Positions 16,016 to 25,762 are shown, counted from the stretch's first letter. The stretch is 64,000 bases of DNA from Planctomycetota bacterium (GCA_029558835.1 JAKQDH010000133.1:1-64000), one strand, 5' to 3'. Notes: generated by a model not told the origin, from the sequence alone. Program-made: numbers and translations.

Positions 16016-16837
16016 ATGGACCTGAAGCTGCTCTGTGCCGGTGACGTGGTGGGAGAGCCCGGGCGGCGGGTGCTGCGCGAGGCCGTCGAGCGGCTGCGGC
16101 GGGACGGGCGGCTGGACTGTGCCATCGTCAATGCGGAGAACGCGGCTGGAGGCTCGGGGCTGACCCCGGTGCTGTACGACAAGATCCTGCAGAGCGGTGT
16201 GGACCTGATCACCCTGGGGGACCACGCCTATCGTCGCAACGAGATCTTCCCGATATTGGAGACGAAGGACCGGCTGGTGCGTCCGATCAACTTCCCCGCG
16301 GGGGCGCCGGGCCGGGAGTATGCCCTGGCGGAGGTAGGCACCGGGCAGCGGGTGGCCGTGCTGGCAGTCATGGGCCGGCTGTACATGAAGCCGCCGGTGG
16401 ACTGTCCGTTCCGCGCGGTGGATCGGGTGTTGGCGGCGTTGCCGGCGGACGTGAAGATCATCGTGGTGGACGTGCACGCAGAGGCCACCAGCGAGAAGAT
16501 CGCCTTAGGTTGGCATCTGGACGGGCGGGTGAGCGTGGTGTTCGGCACGCACACGCACGTGCAGACGGCGGATGAGTGCGTGCTGCCGAAGGGGACCGCG
16601 TACATCACCGACGTGGGCATGACCGGCCCGCACGATTCCGTCCTGGGGCGACGCAAGGACCGCGTGCTGGGTACCATGATCAGCGGCGTGCCGAGCAAGT
16701 TCGAGGTGGCCTGCAACGACCCGCGCCTCTGCGGAGTGCTGGTGACGGTCGATGCCCACACGGGGCGGGCGAAGGCCATCGAGCGGGTGCAATACAAAGG
16801 GTCCGCACAGGCGACGGACGGATACGGGAACTCATGA
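16016..16837 (+). CDS. YmdB-family metallophosphoesterase
   Basis: A 273-residue YmdB-like calcineurin-fold phosphodiesterase; the Bacillus enzyme hydrolyses 2',3'-cyclic nucleotides and acts with RNase Y. Metal-binding blocks are visible: GDVVGEPGRR at the start, NAENAAGGSG (~42-51), LGDHAYRR (~67-74), VDVHAEATSEK (~150-160) and GTHTHVQTADE (~178-188), followed by DVGMTGPHDS. The family usually has Gly-Asn-His in the third block; here it is Gly-Asp-His, a substitution at a normally conserved ligand. The stop overlaps the tyrS start (ATGA), so the two are translationally coupled. Confidence 0.88.
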   Translation: MDLKLLCAGDVVGEPGRRVLREAVERLRRDGRLDCAIVNAENAAGGSGLTPVLYDKILQSGVDLITLGDHAYRRNEIFPILETKDRLVRPINFPAGAPGREYALAEVGTGQRVAVLAVMGRLYMKPPVDCPFRAVDRVLAALPADVKIIVVDVHAEATSEKIALGWHLDGRVSVVFGTHTHVQTADECVLPKGTAYITDVGMTGPHDSVLGRRKDRVLGTMISGVPSKFEVACNDPRLCGVLVTVDAHTGRAKAIERVQYKGSAQATDGYGNS

Positions 16838-18060
16838 AGAGCGGCGTCGATATCGAGCGGCAGTTGGGCGTCCTCACGCGGGGATGTGAGCACATCTACA
16901 CCGTCGATGAACTCGCCGAGCGCCTGCGCGGCGGCAAGCGGCTGCGCGTCAAGCTGGGGATGGACCCAACCGCGCCGGACCTGACGCTCGGGCACGCGGT
17001 GGTGCTGCGCAAGCTGCGGCAGTTCCAGGACCTCGGGCACCGGGCGGTGCTGATCATTGGCGATTACACGGCGATGATCGGCGACCCCACCGGGCGCTCG
17101 AAGACCCGGCCGATGCTGACGACCGAGCAGGTGGAGGCCAACGCCCGCACTTACCTCGAACAGGCTGGGAAGGTGCTCGATTTGAGCCCCGACAAGCTCG
17201 AGGTGCGGCACAACAGCGAGTGGCTGTCTACGATGAGCTGCGCGGACGTGATCCGCCTGCTGAGCCAGATGACGGTCGCCCGCATGCTGGAGCGCGACAC
17301 CTTTGCCGTCCGCCAGGCGGAGGGCAAGGAAATCTACCTGCACGAGCTGCTCTATCCGCTGATGCAGGCGCGCGACAGCGTGGCCATCGAGTCAGACGTG
17401 GAGCTGGGCGGCACCGATCAAACGTTCAACAATCTGTGCGGTCGGGACCTGCAGCGCGGCGCCGGGCAGGCGCCGCAGCTCGTGATGACCGTGCCCCTGC
17501 TGGTCGGCACCGATGGCAAGACGAAGATGAGCAAGTCAATGGGCAACTACGTCGGCGTCACCGAGCCGCCCTCCGAGATGTTCGGGAAGCTGATGCGCGT
17601 GCCGGACCCGCTCATGGCGGACTACTTCCGCCTGCTCACCGACGTGCCCGAGGCGGAGTTTCTGGATTGGTGTGACACGGCGCGGCACAACCCGCGGGAC
17701 ACCAAGGAGCGCCTGGCGAAGATCATCATCACCGCGTTTCATTCGGCGGCGGCGGCCGACGCGGCGGCGGCCGAGTTCGCCCGCGTGCACGGCGGCGGCT
17801 CTGCCGGCGGCCTGCCCGATGAGATTCCCACCGTCAGCCTGCCGGCCGAGAAGCTCCAGGACGGCAGGATCGTCCCGGTGGACCTGGCCCTGCTGTGCGG
17901 CTTCTGCACCACCCGGGGCGAGGCCCGCCGCCTGATCGCCGAACGCGGCGTCCGCCTCAACGGCCAGGCCCTCGAGGACCCCCACACCCCCATCCCGATT
18001 CAACCCGGCGACATCATCCAGCGCGGCAAGCGGCAGTTTGTGCGCCTGGTATTGCAGTAG
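16834..18060 (+). CDS. tyrS: Tyrosyl-tRNA synthetase
   Basis: Class I aminoacyl-tRNA synthetase of 408 residues charging tRNA-Tyr. The Rossmann domain carries the HIGH-type motif LTLGHAVVLRKL (~45-56) and the Tyr-binding region (YLHELLYPLMQ, then GGTDQTFNN). KMSKS follows in GKTKMSKSMGN (~230-240), and a C-terminal S4 RNA-binding domain covers ~345-408 (GEARRLIAERGVRLNG). It resembles the TyrRS group with a single S4 domain seen in many planctomycetes. I chose ATG 16834, overlapping the previous stop, over a longer upstream frame that runs through the ymdB-like gene. Confidence 0.95.
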   Translation: MKSGVDIERQLGVLTRGCEHIYTVDELAERLRGGKRLRVKLGMDPTAPDLTLGHAVVLRKLRQFQDLGHRAVLIIGDYTAMIGDPTGRSKTRPMLTTEQVEANARTYLEQAGKVLDLSPDKLEVRHNSEWLSTMSCADVIRLLSQMTVARMLERDTFAVRQAEGKEIYLHELLYPLMQARDSVAIESDVELGGTDQTFNNLCGRDLQRGAGQAPQLVMTVPLLVGTDGKTKMSKSMGNYVGVTEPPSEMFGKLMRVPDPLMADYFRLLTDVPEAEFLDWCDTARHNPRDTKERLAKIIITAFHSAAAADAAAAEFARVHGGGSAGGLPDEIPTVSLPAEKLQDGRIVPVDLALLCGFCTTRGEARRLIAERGVRLNGQALEDPHTPIPIQPGDIIQRGKRQFVRLVLQ

Positions 18061-18260
18061 CGGCCTGTGCCTGCCGGGCGCTGCTTCAAGACTCCTTGAA
18101 CTGCTCTCCGTGTCACTGACTTGTGGTGCCCACCTGCGCGGGCGCGGACGCCTGGTCCACGGACCTGAGAACTTGGCGTTCACACAATAACACACACCGA
18201 AGCGCGGCGTCTGACAGGGTGTGTACGACCCGTGGGGTCTTGCGGGGAAAGGGTGCGCCT

Positions 18261-21200
18261 ATGCGGCGGATGAGACGTACGGTTGTCGGACTGGGGGTGG
18301 TGTCGATTCTGGGTGGCCTGGCCGGCACAGGGTGGGGCAATACTGAGCCCGAGGCCAAGCCGGCGCCGGTGCAGGTTCGGGCCGCTTTTGATACGGCCCT
18401 GATGCTGGTGCGCTCGCCCGACGGGCTGCGGTTCGGCGACGACGGGCAGCTCTTCCTGCCGCACGCGACGGCCCCGACGCTGGTGCGGTTGCCTGGCGGG
18501 GCGTTGCTGGCGGTGTTCGACTACGCTCCCAACCCGGCGCGCAAGGGTGCCACGGTGCTGGCGGCCGCCCGCTCCGAGGACCGCGGGCGAACCTGGTCGG
18601 CCGCCCAGGCACTGCGGATCGACGTGGGTGGAGCCGACGCACGTGCACCCGACCGATCCGGCTCCGAGGCGAACGGCGAACCGTCGGGCCAGCCGTTGGC
18701 AGGCTGGCGCGCCGGTCTGCTGGTGCTGCCTGACGAGAGCCTGCGTCTGTACTACGTCCAGCCGTCGCCTCGGGCGACGCGGCGGGACGAGACACGGGGC
18801 GGGAGTCTCACGGTTATTGGGGCTGCACACAGCACGGACGGGCTGACGTACCGGGCGGACCCGGACACGCGCATGGTGCTGCGCGGGCCGGCGGACCTCT
18901 ACCCGACCGTGGTGCTCCAGCCGGACGGTATACACATCTTTGCGGCCACGCTCAGCGACTTGGGCACCGGCGACAAATACGACGAGGTCGCGCAGCACCT
19001 GCGTCTGCGCAGCGATGGTGGGGCTGAGCGGTTGGCGTCGGTGCAGACGGACGGTGTCCGGCTGGTGGGGTCGATGCTGGCGGCCGAGGCGGGACTGCGC
19101 GCGTATGGGACCAGCGCCGAGGGCGTGCGGGTGCTCGAGTCTCGCGCGGACGGCGACTGGCGTTTGGGGCCGCGGGTATGCCACCGGGCGGCATGGGATC
19201 CGGCGGTGGTCAAGCTGGAGGACGGCGAGTATCTGATGGTGTACTGCGCGGCCTACGACGCCGGTTCGGCACAGGCCGGCAGCCCGGCGGGCGGCCAGGA
19301 CGGCCGGGCGGCGCTGGTGGCGGCGCCGGCGGACGCCCGCCTCGCACAGGCCGCTTTGCTCGCACCGGGAAGTTCGGCCGCGAGCGGAACAACGGAGTCC
19401 TCGGCGTCGGGTGTGTCCGGCGCATCGGCTGTCGAGCAGGAGTCGGGCGAGGAGGCTGATGCTGAATTCGTCTTCGCTGACGCGGACGGCGCCGCCACGA
19501 TCGAAGGTGCGTCCGCGGAAGCCGGCGCGGGTAGTGCCGCCGGCGAGAGCGGCCCATCGGACCTTACGCCGGACGAGGCGGCCGCCGCCGCCGAGGCAGC
19601 CGGTGAAGTGCCCGCGGGCTCCGCGGCAGCCGCGGGCGACGCAGGTGCGCCCGGACCCGCGGACAACCTGGCCGCGGGGCAGGGTGGTAGCGCCGATGCG
19701 TCCGCTGGAGGCGAAGTGGACGCTGCTGCCAGTGCCGCGGGCGACGCCGAAGGCGCCGCGGGCGGAGCCGAAGACGCAGCAGTGCCGGGCGAAGCTGCGG
19801 GCGAGGGTGAAGACGCCGCCGGCGATGAGGCGGAGCTGGTGGTCGAGGCGAACACTCCGGCGTCCCATCTGCCGGACGCGGCGAGGCTTGACTGTGCCGT
19901 CGATCTGCCGTTCGACCCGGCTCTTGCCCGACAGGGCCGCTGGGGCATTATCCCGCCGCCCGACGCGGATGGCTTTGCGCCGCGGCCCGACTTTGAGCAC
20001 CGGTTCGACTACATCGGCTGGTGGGCTGACAATCTGAACGGGCATCCAGCGGACAACGCCTACCTGGTGTACGAGACGTTCATGCCGGGTCTGCCGGGTG
20101 ATGATCGGCCGCGGCCGGAGTGGCCGGAGATGCGCGACATGTTCAACGGCGGGACCTACGAGGGGCCCCCGACGCCGTGGGACCCGGCCGAGCATCCGGA
20201 CTGGGCGGCCGCCAGCGAGGCCGCGCAGGACCTGCTCCAGCGTTTCCGCGAAGCCACTTTGCATGAAGGCTATGCCACGCCCCTCGATGACTTCCACACC
20301 AACCTGATGTTCAGCGGCGAGGAGCCGATGCTGATGCAGTTGTTGCTGCCCAACCTCTCGGCGCACCGGGCGCTGACGAAGGCGACGATGGCGGACGCCT
20401 GGCGCATGGATGAGGACGGGAAGGTGTCGACGGAGCGCATGCTGACCGCCTGGGACACGTGTTTCCGCGGCGCCGGGCATCTGAATCAGGGCTCCACGTT
20501 GATCGAGGAGCTGGTCGGTGTTGCGGAACGGGCCATGGTGTACGAGAACGCACGCTGGGCGCTGAAGCACGAGGTGTTCTCGGAGGACGAGATGGCGCGG
20601 GTGTTCGACGTCTTGCGCGCGTCCGACCCCGGGCCGGCGGATCCGACGAACGCCGTCCGCGGTGAACACGCCTTCTTCATGGACTTCGTGCAGCACGCCT
20701 TCTGGCCCGCTGAACCTGAAGGCGAGCCGGGCTGGCGGGAGGACCGGGGTCGGGAGATCATGGGGGCCATCTCCGAAACGGTGCCGGAAGGCCTGCAGCA
20801 CATGACGCGTGCGGACCTCGACAACGCCTTCGACGCGATGGAAGGCTACTACGCGGACCTGACGGATGTGATGAGCAGAGGGTATCCGGAGGCGCGCCGC
20901 GCCGACCTGGAGCGCGTCGAAGAGACGTACGTGCACCGTAGTCCGCTCACCGAGCAGTTGCTGCCCTCGCTTTCCAGGGTCCACACGCTGCGGGCACGGG
21001 CCGAAGCCAGTCGCCGGGCGACGCAGCTTGCCTACGCCACGCATCTCTTCAAGGCGCGGGAGGGCCGCTGGCCGGCCTCGCTCGACGAACTGCCGGCTGA
21101 GTACGGGCAGGACCTGCGCATCGACCCGTTCACCGGCGGCCACTTCGGGTACCAGGTTACCGAAGAGGGGCCGCGCATCTACTCGCTTTCCGAGAACGGT

Positions 21201-21290
21201 ACCGATGACGGCGGCGAGCATTCCCGCTGCTGGAACGACGAGCCCACCGAGACGGGCTCCGATGACTACGTCTTCTGGCCGCCGCAGTGA
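18261..21290 (+). CDS. Large secreted sialidase-like protein with Ala/Gly/Glu linker and C-terminal 'DPF-DYVFWP' module
   Basis: Start ATG 18261 follows GGGGAAAGGG and gives a signal peptide (RRMRRTVVGLGVVSILGGLAG). Residues ~50-330 look like a BNR/sialidase-type beta-propeller (SEDRGRTWSAA, GAAHSTDGLTYR, VVLQPDGIHIF). Residues ~333-540 are a low-complexity linker of Ala, Gly, Glu, Ser and Asp. Residues ~545-1009 form a mainly helical domain ending in a module also seen in the gene at 50.2 kb: RWPASLDELP, LRIDPFTGG, NGTDDGG and DDYVFWPP. No catalytic sialidase residues can be assigned with certainty, so carbohydrate binding or hydrolysis is inference. Confidence 0.75.
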   Translation: MRRMRRTVVGLGVVSILGGLAGTGWGNTEPEAKPAPVQVRAAFDTALMLVRSPDGLRFGDDGQLFLPHATAPTLVRLPGGALLAVFDYAPNPARKGATVLAAARSEDRGRTWSAAQALRIDVGGADARAPDRSGSEANGEPSGQPLAGWRAGLLVLPDESLRLYYVQPSPRATRRDETRGGSLTVIGAAHSTDGLTYRADPDTRMVLRGPADLYPTVVLQPDGIHIFAATLSDLGTGDKYDEVAQHLRLRSDGGAERLASVQTDGVRLVGSMLAAEAGLRAYGTSAEGVRVLESRADGDWRLGPRVCHRAAWDPAVVKLEDGEYLMVYCAAYDAGSAQAGSPAGGQDGRAALVAAPADARLAQAALLAPGSSAASGTTESSASGVSGASAVEQESGEEADAEFVFADADGAATIEGASAEAGAGSAAGESGPSDLTPDEAAAAAEAAGEVPAGSAAAAGDAGAPGPADNLAAGQGGSADASAGGEVDAAASAAGDAEGAAGGAEDAAVPGEAAGEGEDAAGDEAELVVEANTPASHLPDAARLDCAVDLPFDPALARQGRWGIIPPPDADGFAPRPDFEHRFDYIGWWADNLNGHPADNAYLVYETFMPGLPGDDRPRPEWPEMRDMFNGGTYEGPPTPWDPAEHPDWAAASEAAQDLLQRFREATLHEGYATPLDDFHTNLMFSGEEPMLMQLLLPNLSAHRALTKATMADAWRMDEDGKVSTERMLTAWDTCFRGAGHLNQGSTLIEELVGVAERAMVYENARWALKHEVFSEDEMARVFDVLRASDPGPADPTNAVRGEHAFFMDFVQHAFWPAEPEGEPGWREDRGREIMGAISETVPEGLQHMTRADLDNAFDAMEGYYADLTDVMSRGYPEARRADLERVEETYVHRSPLTEQLLPSLSRVHTLRARAEASRRATQLAYATHLFKAREGRWPASLDELPAEYGQDLRIDPFTGGHFGYQVTEEGPRIYSLSENGTDDGGEHSRCWNDEPTETGSDDYVFWPPQ

Positions 21291-21376
21291 CCGCGGACCT
21301 TGATCCGCAGATTGCGCAGATTACACAGATGCGAATTGCGGCCGGCGACCTTCGCACGACGCAGCCGCCTATATTC

Positions 21377-21454
21377 ACCACTGAGGCACGGAGAACACGG
21401 AGAAAGGAGTAGTTCATAGGACGGTCCTCTCCGTGTTCTCCGTGCCTCAGTGGT
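21377..21454. repeat. 27-bp perfect inverted repeat between convergent genes
   Basis: Arms at 21377-21403 and 21428-21454 are exact reverse complements (left arm begins ACCACTGAGGCACGG), with a 24-base loop. It lies between two genes that face each other, where it could act as a bidirectional transcription stop. The arm sequence resembles dispersed intergenic repeats seen in other environmental bacteria (from memory, unverified). Nearby, at ~21305-21335, a short AGATTNCGCAGATTACACAG-like stretch has the look of another such repeat. Confidence 0.7.
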
Positions 21455-21509
21455 ACCCACACCGGAATCGCACCACATACGTAACTGTTAAGATGCCTTT
21501 GTTATGCTG

Positions 21510-24113
21510 TCACTGTGGAGGTAATGCCCAGGCGGCTTCGCCGGTGGTGAGGCTCCAGTCATTGCCGAAGTAACCGGTGCCGCGCACGCCGCGCGCTTCC
21601 GCGGTCAACACTTCCGGCCCGCAGACCAGCCAGTCCGGGTAGCCGACGCCGGAGACAAAGTAGGGCAGGCGATCGGTCAACCGCATGCCGACTGCGCCGG
21701 AGCCGCCCACGACCCCGACGAGCGCGAGATTGCCGTCCGGACGGGGGCGCAGGAACAAGCACGCCAGGTCCTCCCCGGTCAGCGTCCGGTCGCCCACGCG
21801 GACCTCGCCGCGGCGCACCTGGATCGGACTTGCCGCCAGCAGGAGGGGCCACGCGGCGTTGCTGTCGGCGTGGCCATAGAGAATGACGTGGCGGTCCCGG
21901 CACTCGCCCCCGTTGCTGAAGGCCTTGTCCGGGATGACTTCGATTGACCCGTTGCCGCGATACCAGAAGGTCTCCGCATCGAAGCGGGCCTTCGCCAGCG
22001 CCCAGGCGTTCTCCTGCGGCGTGCCCTGCGTGCCGTACACGAACAGCATGCGGCGGGCGAATGCCTGCTTGAAGGGCCCGCCGCGGTCCGGGTTCTTGCC
22101 GGCCGGGTCGGTGGTTGTGAGCGTGGACCACTGTCCGGCATCGCGGCCCAGCAGCAGTAGCGAATCTGTCGGCCAGGGAATCTCGCCCAGCGTCTGGTCG
22201 TCCAGCTCGATGGTCAGCGGCGCGCCTGCCGGCAACGGCGTAGTGTCCACCTGCTTTCCCTCGCGTTCCTCCGTACGCGGTTGACTTAACGCCGTGAGGT
22301 CCAGTGCCAGGCGGGCGACGTTGTCCGTCGTGCCGCTGAACTTGCGCGCCGCGGCATCGAGCTTGATGTCGATCTTGCTGGGTTTCAGCGCCTGCGTCTG
22401 GGCCTTGATGCTCGCCCAGTTACACCGCGCGGAGACGGCCGGGTTGGCGGTGACGAACTCGACGTGGCGCACGTCGGCCGGGGCCGGCAGGGTATGGTGC
22501 TGGAAGAACTCGAGCATCGGGACCCAATCCACGCACGGGCTGCCCCACCAGTGACCGGCGCCCGGCCGCTCGTAGTACGCGAAGTCCGCATGGTACTCCG
22601 CCAGGTGCCGGCGCATGGTGCGGGCCTGTTCGACGGGAACGTTGTCATCCTGGTCGCCGTGCAGGATGTAGACGCCGTGGTGGAGGTAGTTGCGCGACAG
22701 CGTCAGCGTGTCGCTGGCGGCGGCCGCCCGTTGCAGCAACTCCTCGATCGGCGTGGGGTTCTCGAACTTCGCCGCCCCGGTGTACGACCAGAAGCTGATC
22801 CAGCCGGCGCTGGGTCCTATGGCCGCGAAGTGATCAGGGAACGTAGCCCCGATCTGCCAGACGCCGTGCCCGCCCATGGAGTGGCCGGTGAGGAAGATGC
22901 GCTGGGGATCGGGCTGGAGGTACTGGCGTGCATCCCGCTCGACCTCGAGGAAGTCGAGCCGGCCCCAGTCCTCCCAGTCGAAGCCGAAAGGTCGGCGATT
23001 CGTGGGGGCCACCACGTGCGCCCACGGCTTGCGGGCGTGATTGGTGATGAGCCCGGAGGCATCGACGCCTGCCCCGTGCAAGGCGAACATCAGGCCCGGC
23101 GCCGGCGCGTCGGCCGGCTGCGGCGCCGCCGGCTGCACCGCGTAGTACTGGACGCTGCCGTCGATGGCGCTGACGAACGTGCGCAGGTAGTCCTGCTCCG
23201 GCGTCCGCACGCGCAGCTTCAGCGTCGCCTCGGCACGGGGCATCTCGGCCGCCTGGGCAGCGGCCACGGTCACCAGACCGACATTGAGCGCCAGCTCCCC
23301 TGGGGTACTGGGCGCGCTACCGCGCAGGTGAAACGGCAGCTTGCGCATGCTCAGCGGACCCAGCGCCACTCGCTCCCCCACCCCGCGCACCTGTCCTTCG
23401 GCGTCTCCACCGCTCAGCATCACGATCACCGGGCCGGGTGTGGCGTTGATCGCGAGGACCGCCGCTACGCAGTCAACTGCCTCGCCCACGCGCAGGTCCG
23501 GCAGCGTGCTTTCCTGCGGCTCCAGCAGGCACGCAGCGGCGGGACTGCGCAGCTTTGCCTTGACCTGCTCGCGGCCACAGCGAAACAGCAGCTCGTTGAG
23601 GCCGGCGCGAAGCTGGACGGGCACGCGGATGTTGCCGAACTGGTAGGGGTCGCCCACTCGCGGCTCGCCGTTGACGTACACCATGCCGTGGGCGACGGCC
23701 TCCAGCAGCACGACGCGGTCCTGGGCGGTCGTAACGGTGGCGCACAGATAGCCGTTGCCTAAGGCCGCGTGCTTGAACCAGCCGTCGTCGCCGGCCGTGA
23801 GGGACTGCCAGGCGACCGTCGTGTCGTTGGGCAGAGTGACGGTGTCACCCGCGTGGGGTATGGTCCAGTCGCCGCGGACGATCCGGGCTTCCACGGGGTC
23901 CACGTGCAGCGGCCCCCTCTTCATGGCCGGCAGCGGGCCGACCACCAGAGCCTCTTCGATGTCCAGTTCAGTCGCCTGCGCGTCCAGGGTGGCGGGGGCG
24001 ACGGCAGCCGGGCCGGCGGACGCCTGCGGTCGCGCCTCCTGTGCCGGTGGCGGCGCGGTTACGGTGCCAACGGTCCACGGTGCGATCAGAAGGACCAAGA
24101 GCATGCTTGCCAT
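21510..24113 (-). CDS. Secreted esterase/peptidase of the alpha/beta-hydrolase fold (PHB-depolymerase/prolyl-oligopeptidase-like)
   Basis: Start ATG 24113 follows GGAGAGG and gives a signal peptide (ASMLLVLLIAPWTVGTV). The N-terminal ~350 residues are beta-rich, without a family I can name. The hydrolase core shows the nucleophile elbow TGHSMGGHGVWQ (~420), an acid in LHGDQDDNVPVEQ (~500) and His in GAGHWWG (~540), so the triad is complete. C-terminal ~300 residues are again beta-rich, with a YGHADSNAAWPLLL region. 867 residues is long for a simple esterase; planctomycete relatives act on acylated polysaccharides or peptides, which is inference here. It is transcribed divergently from xylB. 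Confidence 0.8.
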   Translation of the reverse strand: MASMLLVLLIAPWTVGTVTAPPPAQEARPQASAGPAAVAPATLDAQATELDIEEALVVGPLPAMKRGPLHVDPVEARIVRGDWTIPHAGDTVTLPNDTTVAWQSLTAGDDGWFKHAALGNGYLCATVTTAQDRVVLLEAVAHGMVYVNGEPRVGDPYQFGNIRVPVQLRAGLNELLFRCGREQVKAKLRSPAAACLLEPQESTLPDLRVGEAVDCVAAVLAINATPGPVIVMLSGGDAEGQVRGVGERVALGPLSMRKLPFHLRGSAPSTPGELALNVGLVTVAAAQAAEMPRAEATLKLRVRTPEQDYLRTFVSAIDGSVQYYAVQPAAPQPADAPAPGLMFALHGAGVDASGLITNHARKPWAHVVAPTNRRPFGFDWEDWGRLDFLEVERDARQYLQPDPQRIFLTGHSMGGHGVWQIGATFPDHFAAIGPSAGWISFWSYTGAAKFENPTPIEELLQRAAAASDTLTLSRNYLHHGVYILHGDQDDNVPVEQARTMRRHLAEYHADFAYYERPGAGHWWGSPCVDWVPMLEFFQHHTLPAPADVRHVEFVTANPAVSARCNWASIKAQTQALKPSKIDIKLDAAARKFSGTTDNVARLALDLTALSQPRTEEREGKQVDTTPLPAGAPLTIELDDQTLGEIPWPTDSLLLLGRDAGQWSTLTTTDPAGKNPDRGGPFKQAFARRMLFVYGTQGTPQENAWALAKARFDAETFWYRGNGSIEVIPDKAFSNGGECRDRHVILYGHADSNAAWPLLLAASPIQVRRGEVRVGDRTLTGEDLACLFLRPRPDGNLALVGVVGGSGAVGMRLTDRLPYFVSGVGYPDWLVCGPEVLTAEARGVRGTGYFGNDWSLTTGEAAWALPPQ

Positions 24114-24217
24114 GGTGCTGCCTCTCCGTGCAGAATACGCCAGGATGTCCGACGTGATCTTGTCACGCGCCGGCGGGCTTGTCCACTGCCAGAGTAAGCG
24201 ACGCGGGAGCCAACCCA

Positions 24218-25762
24218 ATGCCGACGTATCTGCTCGGGATCGACGTAGGCACGACAGGCAGCAAGGCGGTGCTGATCGAGGAGGGCGGCCAGCTCCGCAG
24301 CAGTGTCACGACTGAGTATCCGTTCTCGACGCCACAGCCGCTCTGGGCGGAGCAGGACCCGGCGGATTGGTGGCATGCCGCGACGGTGAGCATTCAGCAG
24401 GTGCTGGATGAGACGGGCATTCCACCGGGGCAAATCGCCGGCGTCGGGCTGACCGGGCAAATGCACGGGCTGGTCGTCCTGGACGCCCGGGGACAGGTGC
24501 TCCGCCCGTGCATCATGTGGAACGACCAGCGCACGGGCGGCGAGTGCCGCGCGCTCACGCAGCGCATCGGTGCCCAGCGCGTCCTTGCCCTGACGGGTAA
24601 CCCGCTGCTGCCGGGCTTCACCGCGCCCAAGATTGCCTGGCTTCGTAGCCACGAGCCGCAGGTCTATGGGCGGATTGCCCACGTACTGCTGCCGAAGGAT
24701 TACGTCCGCTGCCGGCTCACGGGGGCGTTTTTCAGCGACGTGTCCGACGCCTCGGGCACCTCGTTGTTCGACGTCGGCCGGCGGTGCTGGTCGGACGAGA
24801 TGCTGGCCGCCCTGGACGTCCCCCGTGCCTGGTTGCCGGAGGTGACGGAGTCACCGGTGGTCAGCGCGCGAATCGGCGCGGAGGCGGCCCGCCGGACGGG
24901 CCTGAGGGAAGGCACGCCGGTGGTGGGAGGCGCAGGCGATCAGGCCGCCCAGGCGGTGGGCACCGGCATCGTGCGCGAAGGGCTGGTTTCCGCCACGCTG
25001 GGCACCTCGGGGGTAGTGTTCGCGGCCTCGCAGACGTATCGCGTCGAGCCGCAGGGCCGGCTGCACGCGTTCTGCCACGCCGTGCCAGGTATGTGGCACT
25101 TGATGGGCGTCATGCTCTCGGCCGGCGGCAGCTTCCGCTGGTATCGGGACACGCTCTGCGCCGCGGAGCAGGTGGAGGCGAAACGGGGAACGCACAGTGC
25201 CTACGAGCTGCTCACGGCGGCCGCGGCCGAGGTACCGCCGGGGTGTGAAGGGCTGCTGTTTCTGCCTTACCTGACGGGCGAACGCACGCCGCATCCCGAT
25301 CCGCACGCCCGCGGGGTGTTTTTCGGCCTGACCGTCCGGCACAGCAAGGCCCATCTGACCCGAGCCGTCCTGGAGGGCGTCAGCTTCGGGCTCTGCGACT
25401 CGCTGGGGCTCATGCGCGAGCTGGGCATCGCGTGCAGCGAGGTACGGGTGTCGGGCGGTGGGGCGCGCAGCGCGCTCTGGCGACAGATTCTCGCGGACGT
25501 GTTCCGTGCGCCGACGGTCACGGTGAACCTGACCGAGGGCGCCGCGTACGGCGCCGCTCTGCTGGCCGGCGTCGGCACCGGCGTGTACCGCGACGTGCCG
25601 GTCGCCTGCGAACGCACGATCCGCGTCACCGGCAGCACGAGTCCCGGCCCGGCCGCGACCGTCTACGCGGATTATTACCCGCGCTACCGGGCCCTGTATC
25701 CTGTCTTGGCCGAGCCGTTCGAGGCACTGGCGCAAGTGGCCGGGAGGCACCATCGGGCGTGA
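24218..25762 (+). CDS. xylB: Xylulokinase (FGGY family)
   Basis: Phosphorylates D-xylulose with ATP to xylulose 5-phosphate. The 514-residue protein has both FGGY sugar-kinase domains. The N-terminal phosphate-binding loop is LGIDVGTTGSKAVLIEEGG, and GLTGQMHGLVVLD with MWNDQRTGGE is the xylulokinase-specific substrate region. Asp in GGAGDQAAQAVG (~240) is the probable catalytic base, and the C-terminal ATPase block is VSGGGARSALWRQILADV. ATG 24218 follows GGGAG. No xylose isomerase gene is in the window, so it may serve general pentose metabolism with the secreted esterase next door feeding it (inference). Confidence 0.92.
   Translation: MPTYLLGIDVGTTGSKAVLIEEGGQLRSSVTTEYPFSTPQPLWAEQDPADWWHAATVSIQQVLDETGIPPGQIAGVGLTGQMHGLVVLDARGQVLRPCIMWNDQRTGGECRALTQRIGAQRVLALTGNPLLPGFTAPKIAWLRSHEPQVYGRIAHVLLPKDYVRCRLTGAFFSDVSDASGTSLFDVGRRCWSDEMLAALDVPRAWLPEVTESPVVSARIGAEAARRTGLREGTPVVGGAGDQAAQAVGTGIVREGLVSATLGTSGVVFAASQTYRVEPQGRLHAFCHAVPGMWHLMGVMLSAGGSFRWYRDTLCAAEQVEAKRGTHSAYELLTAAAAEVPPGCEGLLFLPYLTGERTPHPDPHARGVFFGLTVRHSKAHLTRAVLEGVSFGLCDSLGLMRELGIACSEVRVSGGGARSALWRQILADVFRAPTVTVNLTEGAAYGAALLAGVGTGVYRDVPVACERTIRVTGSTSPGPAATVYADYYPRYRALYPVLAEPFEALAQVAGRHHRA

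Noticed and set aside
18180..21221. A 1013-residue minus-strand frame opposite the sialidase-like gene
   Set aside because: It is a shadow of the GC-rich plus-strand gene: Arg/His/Gly/Pro-biased, with no domain motifs, and the plus strand has a Shine-Dalgarno start, signal peptide and a module seen elsewhere.
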